DNA of 54,985 bases from an archaeon UBA583 (GTDB lineage: Archaea > Nanobdellota > Nanobdellia > Woesearchaeales > UBA583): positions 196-55,180 of the forward strand of contig DAXK01000006.1 of assembly GCA_002506365.1 (NCBI GenBank). The letters are read 5' to 3'. Under the pieces are notes generated by a model. It saw only the letters and a program-made list of their open reading frames with translations, made no database searches and had not been told where the DNA came from. Of the stretch, positions 1 to 8,776 are shown one piece after another (positions within the stretch are counted from its first letter, which is position 1; the number at the start of each line of letters is the position of its first letter). The position numbers and the translations under genes were made by a program.

Positions 1-29
1 AATAATTTATAATTTAATTATAAATTATT
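1..29. terminator. AT hairpin at the 3' end of the DUF2061 gene
   Basis: Two perfect 12-base arms (1-12 and 18-29) flank a 5-base loop. The right arm covers the stop codon of the leftward gene at 25-267, so the hairpin would form at the end of that transcript. All pairs are A-T, which is weak support in so AT-rich a genome. Confidence 0.35.
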
Positions 30-267
30 TTTCTCCAACATCAACTCTATACCAAACTCTCTCATGGAAATAATATAAAGCCATCTTTGCAAAAAACTCA
101 ACACCAGCAATTGATGCCCCAATTTCAATACTTCCTGTTAAAATAAAAGAAATCAAAAATGTAGTAGTCGTAGCAATAATTCTCCAAGTAAAAGTTTTCA
201 TAATATGTCTTGACCTAGAACTAGATAACTTTTTTTTTGAAACTTTTCTAAATAAATTAAAATTCAT
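25..267 (-). CDS. DUF2061-family small membrane protein
   Basis: An 80-residue protein with a basic N-terminus (residues 1-23, rich in K, R and S) and two hydrophobic segments, about 27-45 and 49-66. The HIMKTFTWRIIATTTTF stretch followed by FAKMALYYFHERVW near the C-terminus is the characteristic DUF2061 pattern. The family is widespread in bacteria and archaea and has no established function; a short two-helix membrane protein is all that can be claimed. The ATG at 265-267 is the first in frame. It is transcribed leftward, the same way as the glycosyltransferase upstream of it, with an 80-base gap. Confidence 0.8.
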   Translation of the reverse strand: MNFNLFRKVSKKKLSSSRSRHIMKTFTWRIIATTTTFLISFILTGSIEIGASIAGVEFFAKMALYYFHERVWYRVDVGEK

Positions 268-347
268 AATTAAACTAACACCTTTAAAGTATTTAAAATT
301 AAGTATTTAAAATAAAGTCAATCCATATTAAATTACAAACATAAAAA

Positions 348-1286
348 TTAAATCCTCCTAATCAAATTTGAATTAAATTTATGTAAAACAAATAAAATAA
401 AAAATTTAATAGGAATTGTTTTGTATTTTTTAATATAAATTAATAAGTTCTCATTTCCTAAACAAATATCCCCAAGTCTATAATTATTTCTAATTATTAA
501 TTTTAACTCAGTCTTACGGTATTTTTTTCTCAAATAATCTAAATCAACAAACTTAGAATTTTCAAAATTTTTAATTTTTAAAATTTTACCTAAAATAAAT
601 CTATTCCTTGATAAAATACACTCAAGTTCTTGTAAAAAAGGTTTAGTCAAAGATTCACTAGTAGAAATATATGTATAATCAACTAAAACATCAGAAATAT
701 TTTTCATTTTCTTTTTTTTAAAAAGTAAATTTAAATAAAAATCATAATCAACAGCCAAAGATTTATTTTCATTATAAAAAAAATTATTATTATTCCTAAA
801 CATAATAGTCGAATGAGTAAAAATAACCTTACCAAATACTAAACACAAATTAATCATAAAAAAAGGTAAATTTAATCTTTTCAAAGTATAAATTTTATCA
901 CCATTTATCACCTTATTAACACTAGAACCAATTAAAAAAATATTTTTATTTTTTTCCAAATAATCAAATTGAATTTTTAACCTATCAACATTTGCAAAAT
1001 CATCTGAATCCAAAATAGCAATATATTTCCCTCTCGCAATTTTTAAAGCCTTATTTTTAGTCTTTGAAATTCCCAAATTAATTTCATTATACATAGCAAT
1101 AATTCTTTTATCACCTTTTTCAAATTTTTTAATAATCTCTCTTGAATTATCAGAACTAAAATCATCAATTAAAATTAACTCAAAATCTCTAAAACTTTGA
1201 TTTAATAAACTACCAATTGATTTTTCTAAAGTATTACCTGAATTATAAGATGAACAAATTATTGAAATTTTAGGGGAAATACTCAT
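348..1286 (-). CDS. GT2-family glycosyltransferase
   Basis: A 312-residue cytoplasmic or membrane-peripheral family 2 glycosyltransferase. The GT-A start is clear: SIICSSYNSGNTLEKSIGSLL near residue 7, FELILIDDFSSDNSREI near 36, and the metal-binding ILDSDDFANVDRL near 92. The C-terminal half is lysine/asparagine-rich and less conserved, as is usual when acceptor specificity diverges. The donor sugar and acceptor cannot be read from sequence. A TATA-like ttatataa about 25 bp upstream (near 1307-1314) fits a leaderless message from the ATG at 1286. It lies next to a pilin gene read in the opposite direction, so surface glycan or pilin glycosylation is a reasonable inference. Confidence 0.88.
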   Translation of the reverse strand: MSISPKISIICSSYNSGNTLEKSIGSLLNQSFRDFELILIDDFSSDNSREIIKKFEKGDKRIIAMYNEINLGISKTKNKALKIARGKYIAILDSDDFANVDRLKIQFDYLEKNKNIFLIGSSVNKVINGDKIYTLKRLNLPFFMINLCLVFGKVIFTHSTIMFRNNNNFFYNENKSLAVDYDFYLNLLFKKKKMKNISDVLVDYTYISTSESLTKPFLQELECILSRNRFILGKILKIKNFENSKFVDLDYLRKKYRKTELKLIIRNNYRLGDICLGNENLLIYIKKYKTIPIKFFILFVLHKFNSNLIRRI

Positions 1287-1390
1287 AACTATAACTATAA
1301 ATATTATTATATAAAATTATCTAATTATTTCTAAATTAAAATTAAATTATTCATAGATTATTCGTTTTTATGTAAAAGTAAATAAAAAGA

Positions 1391-1398
1391 TTTATAAT
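1391..1398 (+). promoter_or_regulatory. TATA box of the pilin gene
   Basis: The octamer tttataat has its centre 25.5 bp before the ATG at 1420. This is the spacing expected if transcription starts at or next to the start codon, giving a leaderless mRNA. Confidence 0.6.
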
Positions 1399-1419
1399 AA
1401 ATAAAGTATAAAAATTAAT

Positions 1420-1833
1420 ATGAAATTAAATTTTAATCATAAAGCTATCTCTCCAGTTGTAGCAACTTCACTAATTATTGTTGTAGCAGTAGTTAGTACA
1501 GTTGGTTTTCAAACTTGGTTTTCAACATTTAGCTCAGGAATTTTTACAGATGTTGAATCACAAACATCAGAATCAAGTTTATCAGCAAAAAGTGGAGTTC
1601 AACAATTAATTGACAATAAATTATATTTTTTTAATGATAAAACTGACAATGTTACATTAAATGAAATTGAATTAAATTCTCAAAAATGTATTTTATCTGA
1701 AAATTTAACACCTGGTATGAATGTTATCGATATTTCATCATGCACAATTCCATCAGGATCATTAGAAGTTGTAATTGCAACTAACGATAAAATCTATTCT
1801 AAATATGTCTATTCAACACCATCAAATTATTAA
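1420..1833 (+). CDS. Type IV pilin-like protein with class III signal peptide
   Basis: A 137-residue secreted, membrane-anchored subunit. The N-terminus has a short basic leader (MKLNFNHK), then AISPVVATSL and a hydrophobic helix to about residue 33, the archaeal class III signal cut by a prepilin peptidase just before the helix. The mature part is a small beta-rich head with two cysteines, C90 and C108, likely a disulfide. The whole protein aligns with the first ~130 residues of the propeller protein at 19586-21922, including QxWF, FSS, DVE and both cysteines. The prepilin peptidase at 28510-29355 is a candidate processing enzyme. The next gene overlaps its end and is read the same way. The pilus function itself is inferred. 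Confidence 0.82.
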   Translation: MKLNFNHKAISPVVATSLIIVVAVVSTVGFQTWFSTFSSGIFTDVESQTSESSLSAKSGVQQLIDNKLYFFNDKTDNVTLNEIELNSQKCILSENLTPGMNVIDISSCTIPSGSLEVVIATNDKIYSKYVYSTPSNY

Positions 1834-3241
1834 ATTTGTAAATACAAATTTTTTTTTTTTAATCCCGATAATTTTATTTTTAATAATAAGAATATTTTTA
1901 TTTGACATTTCCCAAGTCCCATACGGATATGATTCTGGAATGTATAAAGATTTATTTGAACAAAATAGCCTAACCCTAGAAAAATCTAACATAATTCAAG
2001 AACACTGGGCTGAAAAAAAACACTTCATAGGAATTTCTTACATAACACACTTATTATTTAAAACTGGAATTAGTTCAGATTTTTTATTAAAATATGGATT
2101 TTTAATATTTGAAATATTACTAATTTTTAGTATCTATTTATTTACAAAAAAATTCTTTAACTTAAATACTGCAAAAATTACAACAATTATCTATACTCTA
2201 ACATCAAATTCAATTTATCCATATTTTTACGCACACTATAAAGTAATAATTGCAATTACAATTCTACTTTGTAGTTTTTACTTTCTAAAAAATAAAAATT
2301 ATATTTTTTTTCTAATATTTGGTTGTTTTTTATCAGTATTCCATAAACAAACATTTTTCTTATTCGCTCTAACATACTTAATTTATTTTTTAACAAATAT
2401 AAAAAATAAAGAAAATAAAAAATTATTTATAATAGGATTATTATTTATCATATCATTTATAACATTTAACTTTAAAACAATTATAACCCAAATAACAACT
2501 TTAAAATCAATTTTAAAAACTGAAGTAATAAATTCATTAAATACAGGAAATTATATCTCACAAGAACTATTTTTACAAAATATATTTTTTGTAATCCCAC
2601 TAATTATATTAGGAATTTATTACTATACTAAAAAAGAAAAAATAACTAATCAACTTCCAACAATTCTATTAATTATTCTCCTATTAGCTATAATTTTAAA
2701 ATTTTTTTTCTACATTCGATGGTTAGCCTTTTTAAACATTATTTTAATTATTTTCTTAAGTTATGGAATATATAAATTTTCAACCTTTAAAATAAACATA
2801 AATTTTAAAATAATTACATTACTGATATTGTTTTTACTAAATTTAATCTACTTAAATACTACTTTAAATTCAATAAATAAATACATAACAACCGATGAAC
2901 TAAACCAAATTAAACAAATTGATAATTTACTTGAAAACAATTCAAAAATATACATTAATTCAAAATACTATTTACCATGGATATTAGGATGGACCAACTC
3001 AACACTAATTTCAAACTATGACTTTAACACAATCAACATATCAGAAAATATTTGGAATAATTATTACTCAGGCAATATCTCAGCCATAAACCCATATCTA
3101 GATAACAAATCATATATCTATATTGGAAAATATGGTGTAATAAATAAATACAATTATAACCAAATAAACTCTAAACAAACTCAATGTTTTAAAATTATTA
3201 AAGAAAATGAAAATTCTCTTTTACTAAGATTTATTTGTTAA
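1805..3241 (+). CDS. GT-C-like multi-spanning membrane glycosyltransferase
   Basis: A 478-residue polytopic protein with roughly ten hydrophobic helices. The first extracytoplasmic loop after TM1 carries an acidic motif (QVPYGYDSGMYKDLF), typical of GT-C enzymes that use lipid-linked sugars. The C-terminal ~120 residues form a soluble domain with many Asn, Tyr and Ile. I start it at the ATG at 1805; an upstream in-frame TTG at 1775 would lengthen the overlap with the pilin gene. The overlap of 29 bases with the pilin suggests co-translation, and a role in modifying the pilin or another surface protein is an attractive inference. The exact family (PMT-like or another GT-C) is unresolved. Confidence 0.6.
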   Translation: MSIQHHQIIKFVNTNFFFLIPIILFLIIRIFLFDISQVPYGYDSGMYKDLFEQNSLTLEKSNIIQEHWAEKKHFIGISYITHLLFKTGISSDFLLKYGFLIFEILLIFSIYLFTKKFFNLNTAKITTIIYTLTSNSIYPYFYAHYKVIIAITILLCSFYFLKNKNYIFFLIFGCFLSVFHKQTFFLFALTYLIYFLTNIKNKENKKLFIIGLLFIISFITFNFKTIITQITTLKSILKTEVINSLNTGNYISQELFLQNIFFVIPLIILGIYYYTKKEKITNQLPTILLIILLLAIILKFFFYIRWLAFLNIILIIFLSYGIYKFSTFKININFKIITLLILFLLNLIYLNTTLNSINKYITTDELNQIKQIDNLLENNSKIYINSKYYLPWILGWTNSTLISNYDFNTINISENIWNNYYSGNISAINPYLDNKSYIYIGKYGVINKYNYNQINSKQTQCFKIIKENENSLLLRFIC

Positions 3242-3388
3242 AATATAAAAAATTAAAAATAAAATACAATAAAATATAAAAATAAATTTATGCACAAAAA
3301 TAAACAAAGAAAGTAAATTTAAAATTAAATAAATAACTAAAAAAATTATTGTTAAATCAGAATAATCTATTTCAAATTTAAAATTCAT
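3224..3388 (-). CDS. Small hydrophobic protein translationally coupled to the GT-C gene
   Basis: A 54-residue reading frame. Its ATG (3386-3388) overlaps the TGA of the upstream gene in an ATGA arrangement (upstream gene ends at 3385), the geometry used for translational coupling. The protein is MNFKFEIDYSDLT followed by two nearly continuous hydrophobic stretches (about residues 13-32 and 35-50) and a short TNKS tail, so a two-helix membrane peptide. Its end runs 18 bases into the convergent gene. I do not recognise the family. Phe/Leu/Ile-rich frames arise by chance in AT-rich DNA, so the coupling is the main support. Confidence 0.4.
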   Translation of the reverse strand: MNFKFEIDYSDLTIIFLVIYLILNLLSLFIFVHKFIFIFYCILFLIFYILTNKS

Positions 3389-4995
3389 TCTGCAAAATTC
3401 ACCTCAAATAAATAAAAATCATCATTAATTTTATTCCCTAATTTAAAACTATAAATTAAAGTTAATTTTGAACTATAATATGGTTTATTTGTTAAATAAT
3501 AAAGACCCTCATAATCAAAAGATTCATAATCATAATAATCATAAATTGTTGAATTTTTAATTCCAATAATATCTGAATTATCAACAACTGCATCAAAATA
3601 ACCACGCAAATTTTGATTATTTAAATTCTGTGAATTAATACTAGTTAAAATTAACGAATCCGAAACTACAAAATTTTCAATATTTTTAATATCACTATAA
3701 AAATTCTTATCATAAACTTCCGACCAATAATGTGTTGAATTAAAAGATAAAAGTAAAAAACTAACAGATGATGTGAAAAGTATAATAATCATACAAATAT
3801 CCTTAACTTTATTGGGAAAATTCATCTCCTTAAATGAAAATAAAAATAAAGTAACTAAAATAGGAATTGCATTTAAAATATATCTCGGCCAAGGATTTGT
3901 CCACGAACCAAACAAAATTAAATTTATTAAATAAATAGAAACTAAAGAAAAAATTAAAATTTTATTTTTAAACTTTTTAAAATGAAACATAAAAAAAATT
4001 AAAATAAAAACTAAAATTATATACCCAATATTAGAAATAGAATAATTTAATAAAACAATCCAATTAGGCAATCCAAAAGTATTTGAACTAGAAACTAATG
4101 ATGTAATCTTTAAAGCATTAAAATTTCCACTAATTGGAATAAAAAAATTATTTAATTTAATTACTGGATAAACCGTTTGAAATATAAAAGTAACTAATCC
4201 ACTTAAAAATAAAAAAAAAGAAACTATAATCTTTTTATAAAAATCTTTCCAAAACTGTGAATTTTTAATATTCTCAAACAATAAAATCAAAATAGGTAAA
4301 GCAAAAATCACATTAGTAATCCTAATACTACAACTAATCCCTAAACTAAAACTTCCTAAATAAAAATAAAACCATCTTTGAGTCTCCTTAAATTTAAAAA
4401 ACATAAAATAACTAAAATAAATAATTAAAAAAGAAAACAATTCACGAATAAATCTTCCAGTAAACAAAGATGTTAACACTGAAGAAGAAAATAACATAAA
4501 TATTCCTAAAATTAAATATTTATTATCAAATAGTTTTCTATAAAAAATAAAAAATAAACCTATAACCAATAAAGAAATATACCCAATAAAAGTAAACGAA
4601 TTCTCAAGACCTAATGAAGTTTTATAAAAATAAGAAACAAAAGGAAAATAAACTGGATACTTTGAACCAACAAAATTCCCTTCATTAATTTTAAAATAAC
4701 CCGAAGGAATTATAATACCTAGTTCACTACCGGGTAAAAATGGACTAAAAGATTCAATTTCATAATCTCCTAAATTATTTAATAAATTATAATCTAAAAC
4801 TTTAAAATTATAAAAAATATCATAAACTGAATTATTAACTTCAATTCTCTGTTCTAATTTCATATAAGATGAAGAAATCCCTGAAAAACTTCCAAACTTC
4901 ATATTCAAAAATATAGTAAAAGAAAAAATAAATAACAAAGCTAAAAATACTAAATTTAATTTTTTATTTGAAACTTTAAATAAATAATCACTCAT
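3385..4995 (-). CDS. GT-C/PMT-like membrane glycosyltransferase
   Basis: A 536-residue membrane protein with about eleven hydrophobic helices. After TM1 (residues ~12-30) comes a long extracytoplasmic loop, then a polytopic core whose pattern (FTGRFIRELFSFLIIYFSYFM, then GSFSLGISCSIRI) resembles dolichyl-phosphate-sugar-dependent GT-C enzymes. The C-terminal ~110 residues are a soluble domain. Such enzymes transfer sugars on the outer face of the membrane from a polyprenol-phosphate donor. The DPM1-like enzyme at 12111-13046 could supply that donor. It ends in an ATGA overlap with a small hydrophobic frame. The substrate is unknown and the family call rests on topology more than on a diagnostic motif. 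Confidence 0.55.
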   Translation of the reverse strand: MSDYLFKVSNKKLNLVFLALLFIFSFTIFLNMKFGSFSGISSSYMKLEQRIEVNNSVYDIFYNFKVLDYNLLNNLGDYEIESFSPFLPGSELGIIIPSGYFKINEGNFVGSKYPVYFPFVSYFYKTSLGLENSFTFIGYISLLVIGLFFIFYRKLFDNKYLILGIFMLFSSSVLTSLFTGRFIRELFSFLIIYFSYFMFFKFKETQRWFYFYLGSFSLGISCSIRITNVIFALPILILLFENIKNSQFWKDFYKKIIVSFFLFLSGLVTFIFQTVYPVIKLNNFFIPISGNFNALKITSLVSSSNTFGLPNWIVLLNYSISNIGYIILVFILIFFMFHFKKFKNKILIFSLVSIYLINLILFGSWTNPWPRYILNAIPILVTLFLFSFKEMNFPNKVKDICMIIILFTSSVSFLLLSFNSTHYWSEVYDKNFYSDIKNIENFVVSDSLILTSINSQNLNNQNLRGYFDAVVDNSDIIGIKNSTIYDYYDYESFDYEGLYYLTNKPYYSSKLTLIYSFKLGNKINDDFYLFEVNFAE

Positions 4996-5038
4996 ATAAT
5001 AAATATTAAAAAAACCTATTAAAAATGTTTGTAATTTA

Positions 5039-5881
5039 TTATTTTAAAACTTTAAAAGATTTAATATATCCTAATAAAAAACCACTAAAATAACTAGGTA
5101 AAATTAATAAAATTACTAAATAATCAACTTTAGTCCGCCTAGTTAATTGTCTAGGTAATTTTTTTCTAAGAGCCTTCCCATAACCTCCAGCAAAAACTCT
5201 TCTAAACACCCAAAAATAAGAAATTCTATTACTCGATATAAAATGTTGAACCTTAGCCTTACCACAATAAATCATTTTTTGCCCCATATCAAAAATTTGA
5301 TTAGAAACATAACTATCCTCTCCAGATAACAAAGTTCCATTTTGCCTCCCTAAATTTTCTGGAAACTCTAATTTTCCATTAAAAAAATTTAAATCAAATA
5401 AAACATTCCCTCCAAAAAACATAGAATCCTCTTTATAATCAACCCCATAACATTTAATAGAATAAAACTCCTTAATTAAATTTGAATTAGAAATTAATAA
5501 TGGGGATTTTTCCCAAACTGGAAATGTGCTTCCAGAACTACAACATGCACCAAACTTTCGCATTCCAACATATAACTCATTAGCCCAAGTATCACAAGCA
5601 AACTGATCAGGATCATAAAATAAAACTAAATTAGTTTTACATAACTTTAACCCATAATTTTTCGCATAACTTAAACCAACTTTCTTAATTTTTACATACT
5701 CAAAAATAATATTATTATTTGAAATTTCATCACAAAATAATTTAATATCATTATCTAAAATTTGATCTAAAAATAAAACTCTAATTTTAACAAATTTTTG
5801 TTTTGACAAAGAAACTAAACTCTTTTTAACTAGAGTATTTTCTTCATCATACCTTGTCATAATTAAAGTAAACTCTTCCAT
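5039..5881 (-). CDS. GT2-family glycosyltransferase
   Basis: A 280-residue GT-A enzyme. The N-terminal FTLIMTRYDEENTLVKKSL and the nucleotide-binding VRVLFLDQ strand are followed by GLSYAKNYG and the acidic LVFYDPDQFACDTW near residue 92, the DxD equivalent. Further motifs around GEDSYVSNQIF (about 190) look like the acceptor or ED region. A hydrophobic C-terminal stretch (about 253-273) may anchor it to the membrane. It has its own TATA box 25.5 bp upstream (5903-5910). Its neighbours are a GT-C enzyme downstream and a divergently read sulfotransferase, so it belongs to the surface-glycan region. The sugar is not predictable. Confidence 0.8.
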   Translation of the reverse strand: MEEFTLIMTRYDEENTLVKKSLVSLSKQKFVKIRVLFLDQILDNDIKLFCDEISNNNIIFEYVKIKKVGLSYAKNYGLKLCKTNLVLFYDPDQFACDTWANELYVGMRKFGACCSSGSTFPVWEKSPLLISNSNLIKEFYSIKCYGVDYKEDSMFFGGNVLFDLNFFNGKLEFPENLGRQNGTLLSGEDSYVSNQIFDMGQKMIYCGKAKVQHFISSNRISYFWVFRRVFAGGYGKALRKKLPRQLTRRTKVDYLVILLILPSYFSGFLLGYIKSFKVLK

Positions 5882-5902
5882 AATAATAAATAGAAATTAT
5901 AA

Positions 5903-5910
5903 TTTATAAA
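5903..5910 (-). promoter_or_regulatory. TATA box of the GT2 gene at 5039-5881
   Basis: A perfect tttataaa octamer centred 25.5 bp upstream of the ATG at 5881. It implies a leaderless transcript. Confidence 0.6.
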
Positions 5911-5950
5911 TCGAATTAACTTTAAAATTAAACCAAATAATAAATAAAAC

Positions 5951-5958
5951 TTTATAAA
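5951..5958 (+). promoter_or_regulatory. TATA box of the sulfotransferase gene
   Basis: A perfect tttataaa octamer centred 26.5 bp upstream of the ATG at 5981. It is separate from the leftward TATA box 41 bp away, so this divergent pair has two core promoters. Confidence 0.6.
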
Positions 5959-5980
5959 TCAAAAAAAATAAAATATAACT

Positions 5981-6715
5981 ATGATAATATCACACAAACA
6001 CAAATTTATTTTCTTAAAAGCAACAAAAGTTGCTGGAACAAGTATTGAAATAGCATTATCTGAATTTTGTGATAAAAATGATATAATAACTGGGCTTAAA
6101 GGTTCAGACCCAAAAATAGACTCATCAAGTTATGATAAAATTGGAAACTACGATATTCCTGAACATATAAAACCAAAAGATATAAAAAAAATAATAAATG
6201 AAAAAATCTGGAACGAATACCTCAAAATCACAGTAATTAGAAACCCTTGGGATTTAATGGTTTCAAGATATTACTGGGAAAATAAAAAATTTAAAAAACC
6301 TAACATAAATAAAAAGAAAATTTTCATAGAAAAACTTCATCGTAACCTATTTAATTACAGAGCATACATTAACCTTATATTAAAAATTTTAAAAATTCCA
6401 AAAACTTCAAAAGATTTTAATAAATTTATGAATCAATTTGATAAAAATTGGTCAAATTATGATTACTACTTTGACAAATCTGGTAATAAAATCTGTGATG
6501 TATATATTAGATTTGAACATTTAGAAACTGATTATAAAAAGCTATGCGAAAAATTAAATGTCGAATATAAACCCCTTCCAAAAACAAAAGATAAAGCAAG
6601 AAAAGAAAAAAAACATTATTCAAATTACTACAATAAAAAAAGTATTGATAAAGTATCAAAAATATTTAAAAAAGAAATAAAAGAATTTAACTACAAATTT
6701 GAATATAAAAACTAA
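5981..6715 (+). CDS. Sulfotransferase family protein
   Basis: A 244-residue PAPS-dependent sulfotransferase homologue. Near the N-terminus KFIFLKATKVAGTSIEIAL contains the phosphosulfate-binding loop (K-x2-K-V-A-G-T-S). Around residue 85 ITVIRNPWDLMVSRYYW supplies the Arg and Ser of the 3'-phosphate-binding site. Length and motif spacing fit the Sulfotransfer_2-like group that sulfates glycans. No signal peptide is visible, so it should act in the cytoplasm or at the inner face of the membrane. It is the only rightward gene in a leftward glycan cluster and overlaps the end of fcl by 4 bases. That suggests separate control or later insertion. Sulfation of a fucose-containing glycan is inference. 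Confidence 0.82.
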   Translation: MIISHKHKFIFLKATKVAGTSIEIALSEFCDKNDIITGLKGSDPKIDSSSYDKIGNYDIPEHIKPKDIKKIINEKIWNEYLKITVIRNPWDLMVSRYYWENKKFKKPNINKKKIFIEKLHRNLFNYRAYINLILKILKIPKTSKDFNKFMNQFDKNWSNYDYYFDKSGNKICDVYIRFEHLETDYKKLCEKLNVEYKPLPKTKDKARKEKKHYSNYYNKKSIDKVSKIFKKEIKEFNYKFEYKN

Positions 6716-7662
6716 TTTTTATTTAAATTAACTTTATAATTAAAATCCTTCTCCAACACCTTTTTAACACCATCCTCAAAACTTCTAGGTTTAAAATTAG
6801 GCATAATATTTAACAATCTTGTAATATCAGTTCTTTTCTCAAAAGTCCCATCAGGTTTTGACAAATCCCAAGAAATATTTGAACTATCAACACCTAAAAC
6901 CTTTGAAGTTAACTCAATATACTCCTTAATAGAATTATCAAACCCAGTCCCAATATTAATCATCTCATCACCAGAATAATTCTCACATAAATAAATACAA
7001 GCACTCGCACAATCCTCTGAAAACAAAGCCTCTCTTCTAGGATTTCCAGTCCCCCAAAACTCTAATTTTTTACAATTAACTTTCGCATTATACATTTTAC
7101 TAATAACTGAAGCTAAAAAATGCCCTGAATTTAAATCATAATTATCTCCCGGACCATACAAATTTGTAGGCATCACACACACTGACTCAATTCCATACTG
7201 CTCCCTATACAATTCACAAGCAGTAATTCCCAGAATTTTTGCTAATGCGTAACCTTTATTTGTATCCTCTAACTTACCTGCTAAAAATCTATCCTCATTA
7301 ATAGGTTGTGGATTTTCTTTAGGATAAATACAAGTTGAACCAGCATACAAAATCTTTGAATTTGGAGAAAACCTTCTAACCGACTCTAAAACATTTAAAA
7401 TCATCATAGAATTTTGATATAAAAAATCAGCACCTCGTTCTGAATTTATTTTAATTCCACCAACAAGACCAGCTACCATATAAACATATTTAGGTTTATT
7501 ATTTTTAAAATAATCATCAACTAACTCAGAACACAATAAATCAAAATCACCCTTTCTAGATGGACAACTAATTTCATACTTATCTTTGTCTAAACTTCTA
7601 AAAATTGCTCCACCAAGTAAACCTGTTGCTCCAAAAATTGTAACTAACTCCTTTTCGCCCAT
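6712..7662 (-). CDS. fcl: GDP-L-fucose synthase
   Basis: A 316-residue short-chain dehydrogenase/reductase of the WcaG/Fcl type. It epimerises and reduces GDP-4-keto-6-deoxy-mannose to GDP-L-fucose with NADPH. The Rossmann start is VTIFGATGLLGGAIFRSL (residues ~7-24); AGSTCIYPKENPQP supplies the catalytic Ser/Thr region near 107-120, and GYALAKILG the catalytic Tyr-x3-Lys. MPTNLYGPGDNYD and HFLASVISK are typical of this family. The gene follows gmd after a 1-base gap, so the two consecutive steps are made together. Length is normal for the family. I see no truncation. Confidence 0.93.
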   Translation of the reverse strand: MGEKELVTIFGATGLLGGAIFRSLDKDKYEISCPSRKGDFDLLCSELVDDYFKNNKPKYVYMVAGLVGGIKINSERGADFLYQNSMMILNVLESVRRFSPNSKILYAGSTCIYPKENPQPINEDRFLAGKLEDTNKGYALAKILGITACELYREQYGIESVCVMPTNLYGPGDNYDLNSGHFLASVISKMYNAKVNCKKLEFWGTGNPRREALFSEDCASACIYLCENYSGDEMINIGTGFDNSIKEYIELTSKVLGVDSSNISWDLSKPDGTFEKRTDITRLLNIMPNFKPRSFEDGVKKVLEKDFNYKVNLNKN

Positions 7663-7663
7663 T

Positions 7664-8719
7664 TTAAAATAAAACTTTTGAATTAGATTTCATCAACTCA
7701 TAATCAGATTTTACCATAATTTTTGCTAATTCATCAACTGAAGTTTTCGCCTCCCAGTTTAAAACTTGTTTTGCTTTTCTAGTATCACCCAACAATAAAT
7801 CAACCTCAGTTGGTCTAAAATACTTTGGATTAATTTTAATAATTACTTTACCAGAATTTTTATCAATTCCAACCTCATCAGCTCCAACTCCAGACCACTC
7901 TAAATCAAAACCTAATTCCCTACAACAAACTTCAACAAATTCACGAACTGTTCTAGTTTCACCAGTTGCAATTACAATATCCTCAGGTTTATCTTGTTGT
8001 AACATAAGCCACATAGCCTCAACATACTCCTTAGCATAACCCCAATCTCTTTTTGAATCAATATTACCTAACTCTAAAACATCTTGTTGACCCAACTTAA
8101 TTTTTGATAAACCAATTGTAATCTTTCTAGTAACAAAATTAAACCCTCTTCTCTCACTTTCATGATTAAATAAAATCCCATTACAAGCAAATATTCCATA
8201 AGCTTCCCTATAATTTTTAGTAATCCAAAAAGCGTATTGTTTCGCAATAGCATAAGGACTCCTTGGAGCAAAAGGAGTTAACTCAGATTGTGGAGATTCT
8301 ACAACTTTACCATATAATTCAGAAGTTGAAGCTTGATACAACTTAGTTTTACAAGCTAAATCTAAACTCTTAATAATCTCAAGTAACTTTAAAGTTCCAA
8401 GCGCATCAATATTAGAAGTAATCTCAGGAATCTCAAAAGAAACCTTCACATGACTTTGAGCTGCTAAATTATAAATCTCATCAGGTCTAATCTTTGAAAT
8501 TAAATTAGTTAAAGAAATAGAATCAGTCATATCCCCATAATGTAAAAATAAAGTTTTATCTAAAATACTAGAATCATTATACAAATGATCAATTCTCCAA
8601 GTATTAATAGAACTTGATCTTCTAACTAAACCATGAACTTCATAACCTTTTTCTAATAATAATTCTGCTAAATATGAACCATCCTGTCCAGTAATACCAG
8701 TAATAAATGCTTTTTTCAT
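7664..8719 (-). CDS. gmd: GDP-mannose 4,6-dehydratase
   Basis: A 351-residue extended SDR enzyme that makes GDP-4-keto-6-deoxy-D-mannose from GDP-mannose, the first committed step to GDP-fucose. Motifs: AFITGITGQDGSYLAELLL for NADP binding, VHGLVRRSS, AAQSHVKVSFE, the catalytic STSELYG region, and SPYAIAKQYAFW (Tyr-x3-Lys). FNHESERRGFNFVTRKI and the EVDLLLGDTRKAK C-terminus are hallmark Gmd sequences. I start at the ATG at 8719; an in-frame TTG two codons earlier is less likely. It is in one operon with fcl (1-base gap) and lies downstream of manC, giving a complete GDP-Man-1-P to GDP-fucose route. Confidence 0.95.
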   Translation of the reverse strand: MKKAFITGITGQDGSYLAELLLEKGYEVHGLVRRSSSINTWRIDHLYNDSSILDKTLFLHYGDMTDSISLTNLISKIRPDEIYNLAAQSHVKVSFEIPEITSNIDALGTLKLLEIIKSLDLACKTKLYQASTSELYGKVVESPQSELTPFAPRSPYAIAKQYAFWITKNYREAYGIFACNGILFNHESERRGFNFVTRKITIGLSKIKLGQQDVLELGNIDSKRDWGYAKEYVEAMWLMLQQDKPEDIVIATGETRTVREFVEVCCRELGFDLEWSGVGADEVGIDKNSGKVIIKINPKYFRPTEVDLLLGDTRKAKQVLNWEAKTSVDELAKIMVKSDYELMKSNSKVLF

Positions 8720-8776
8720 AAACAATAATTTACTTAACCTTTTTTAAAATATTCTTGTCTATAAAAAATATACAAA

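Noticed and set aside
1775..1804. Ten-codon upstream extension of the GT-C gene
   Set aside because: It would start at TTG and lengthen the overlap with the pilin gene; the ATG at 1805 gives a normal N-terminus.
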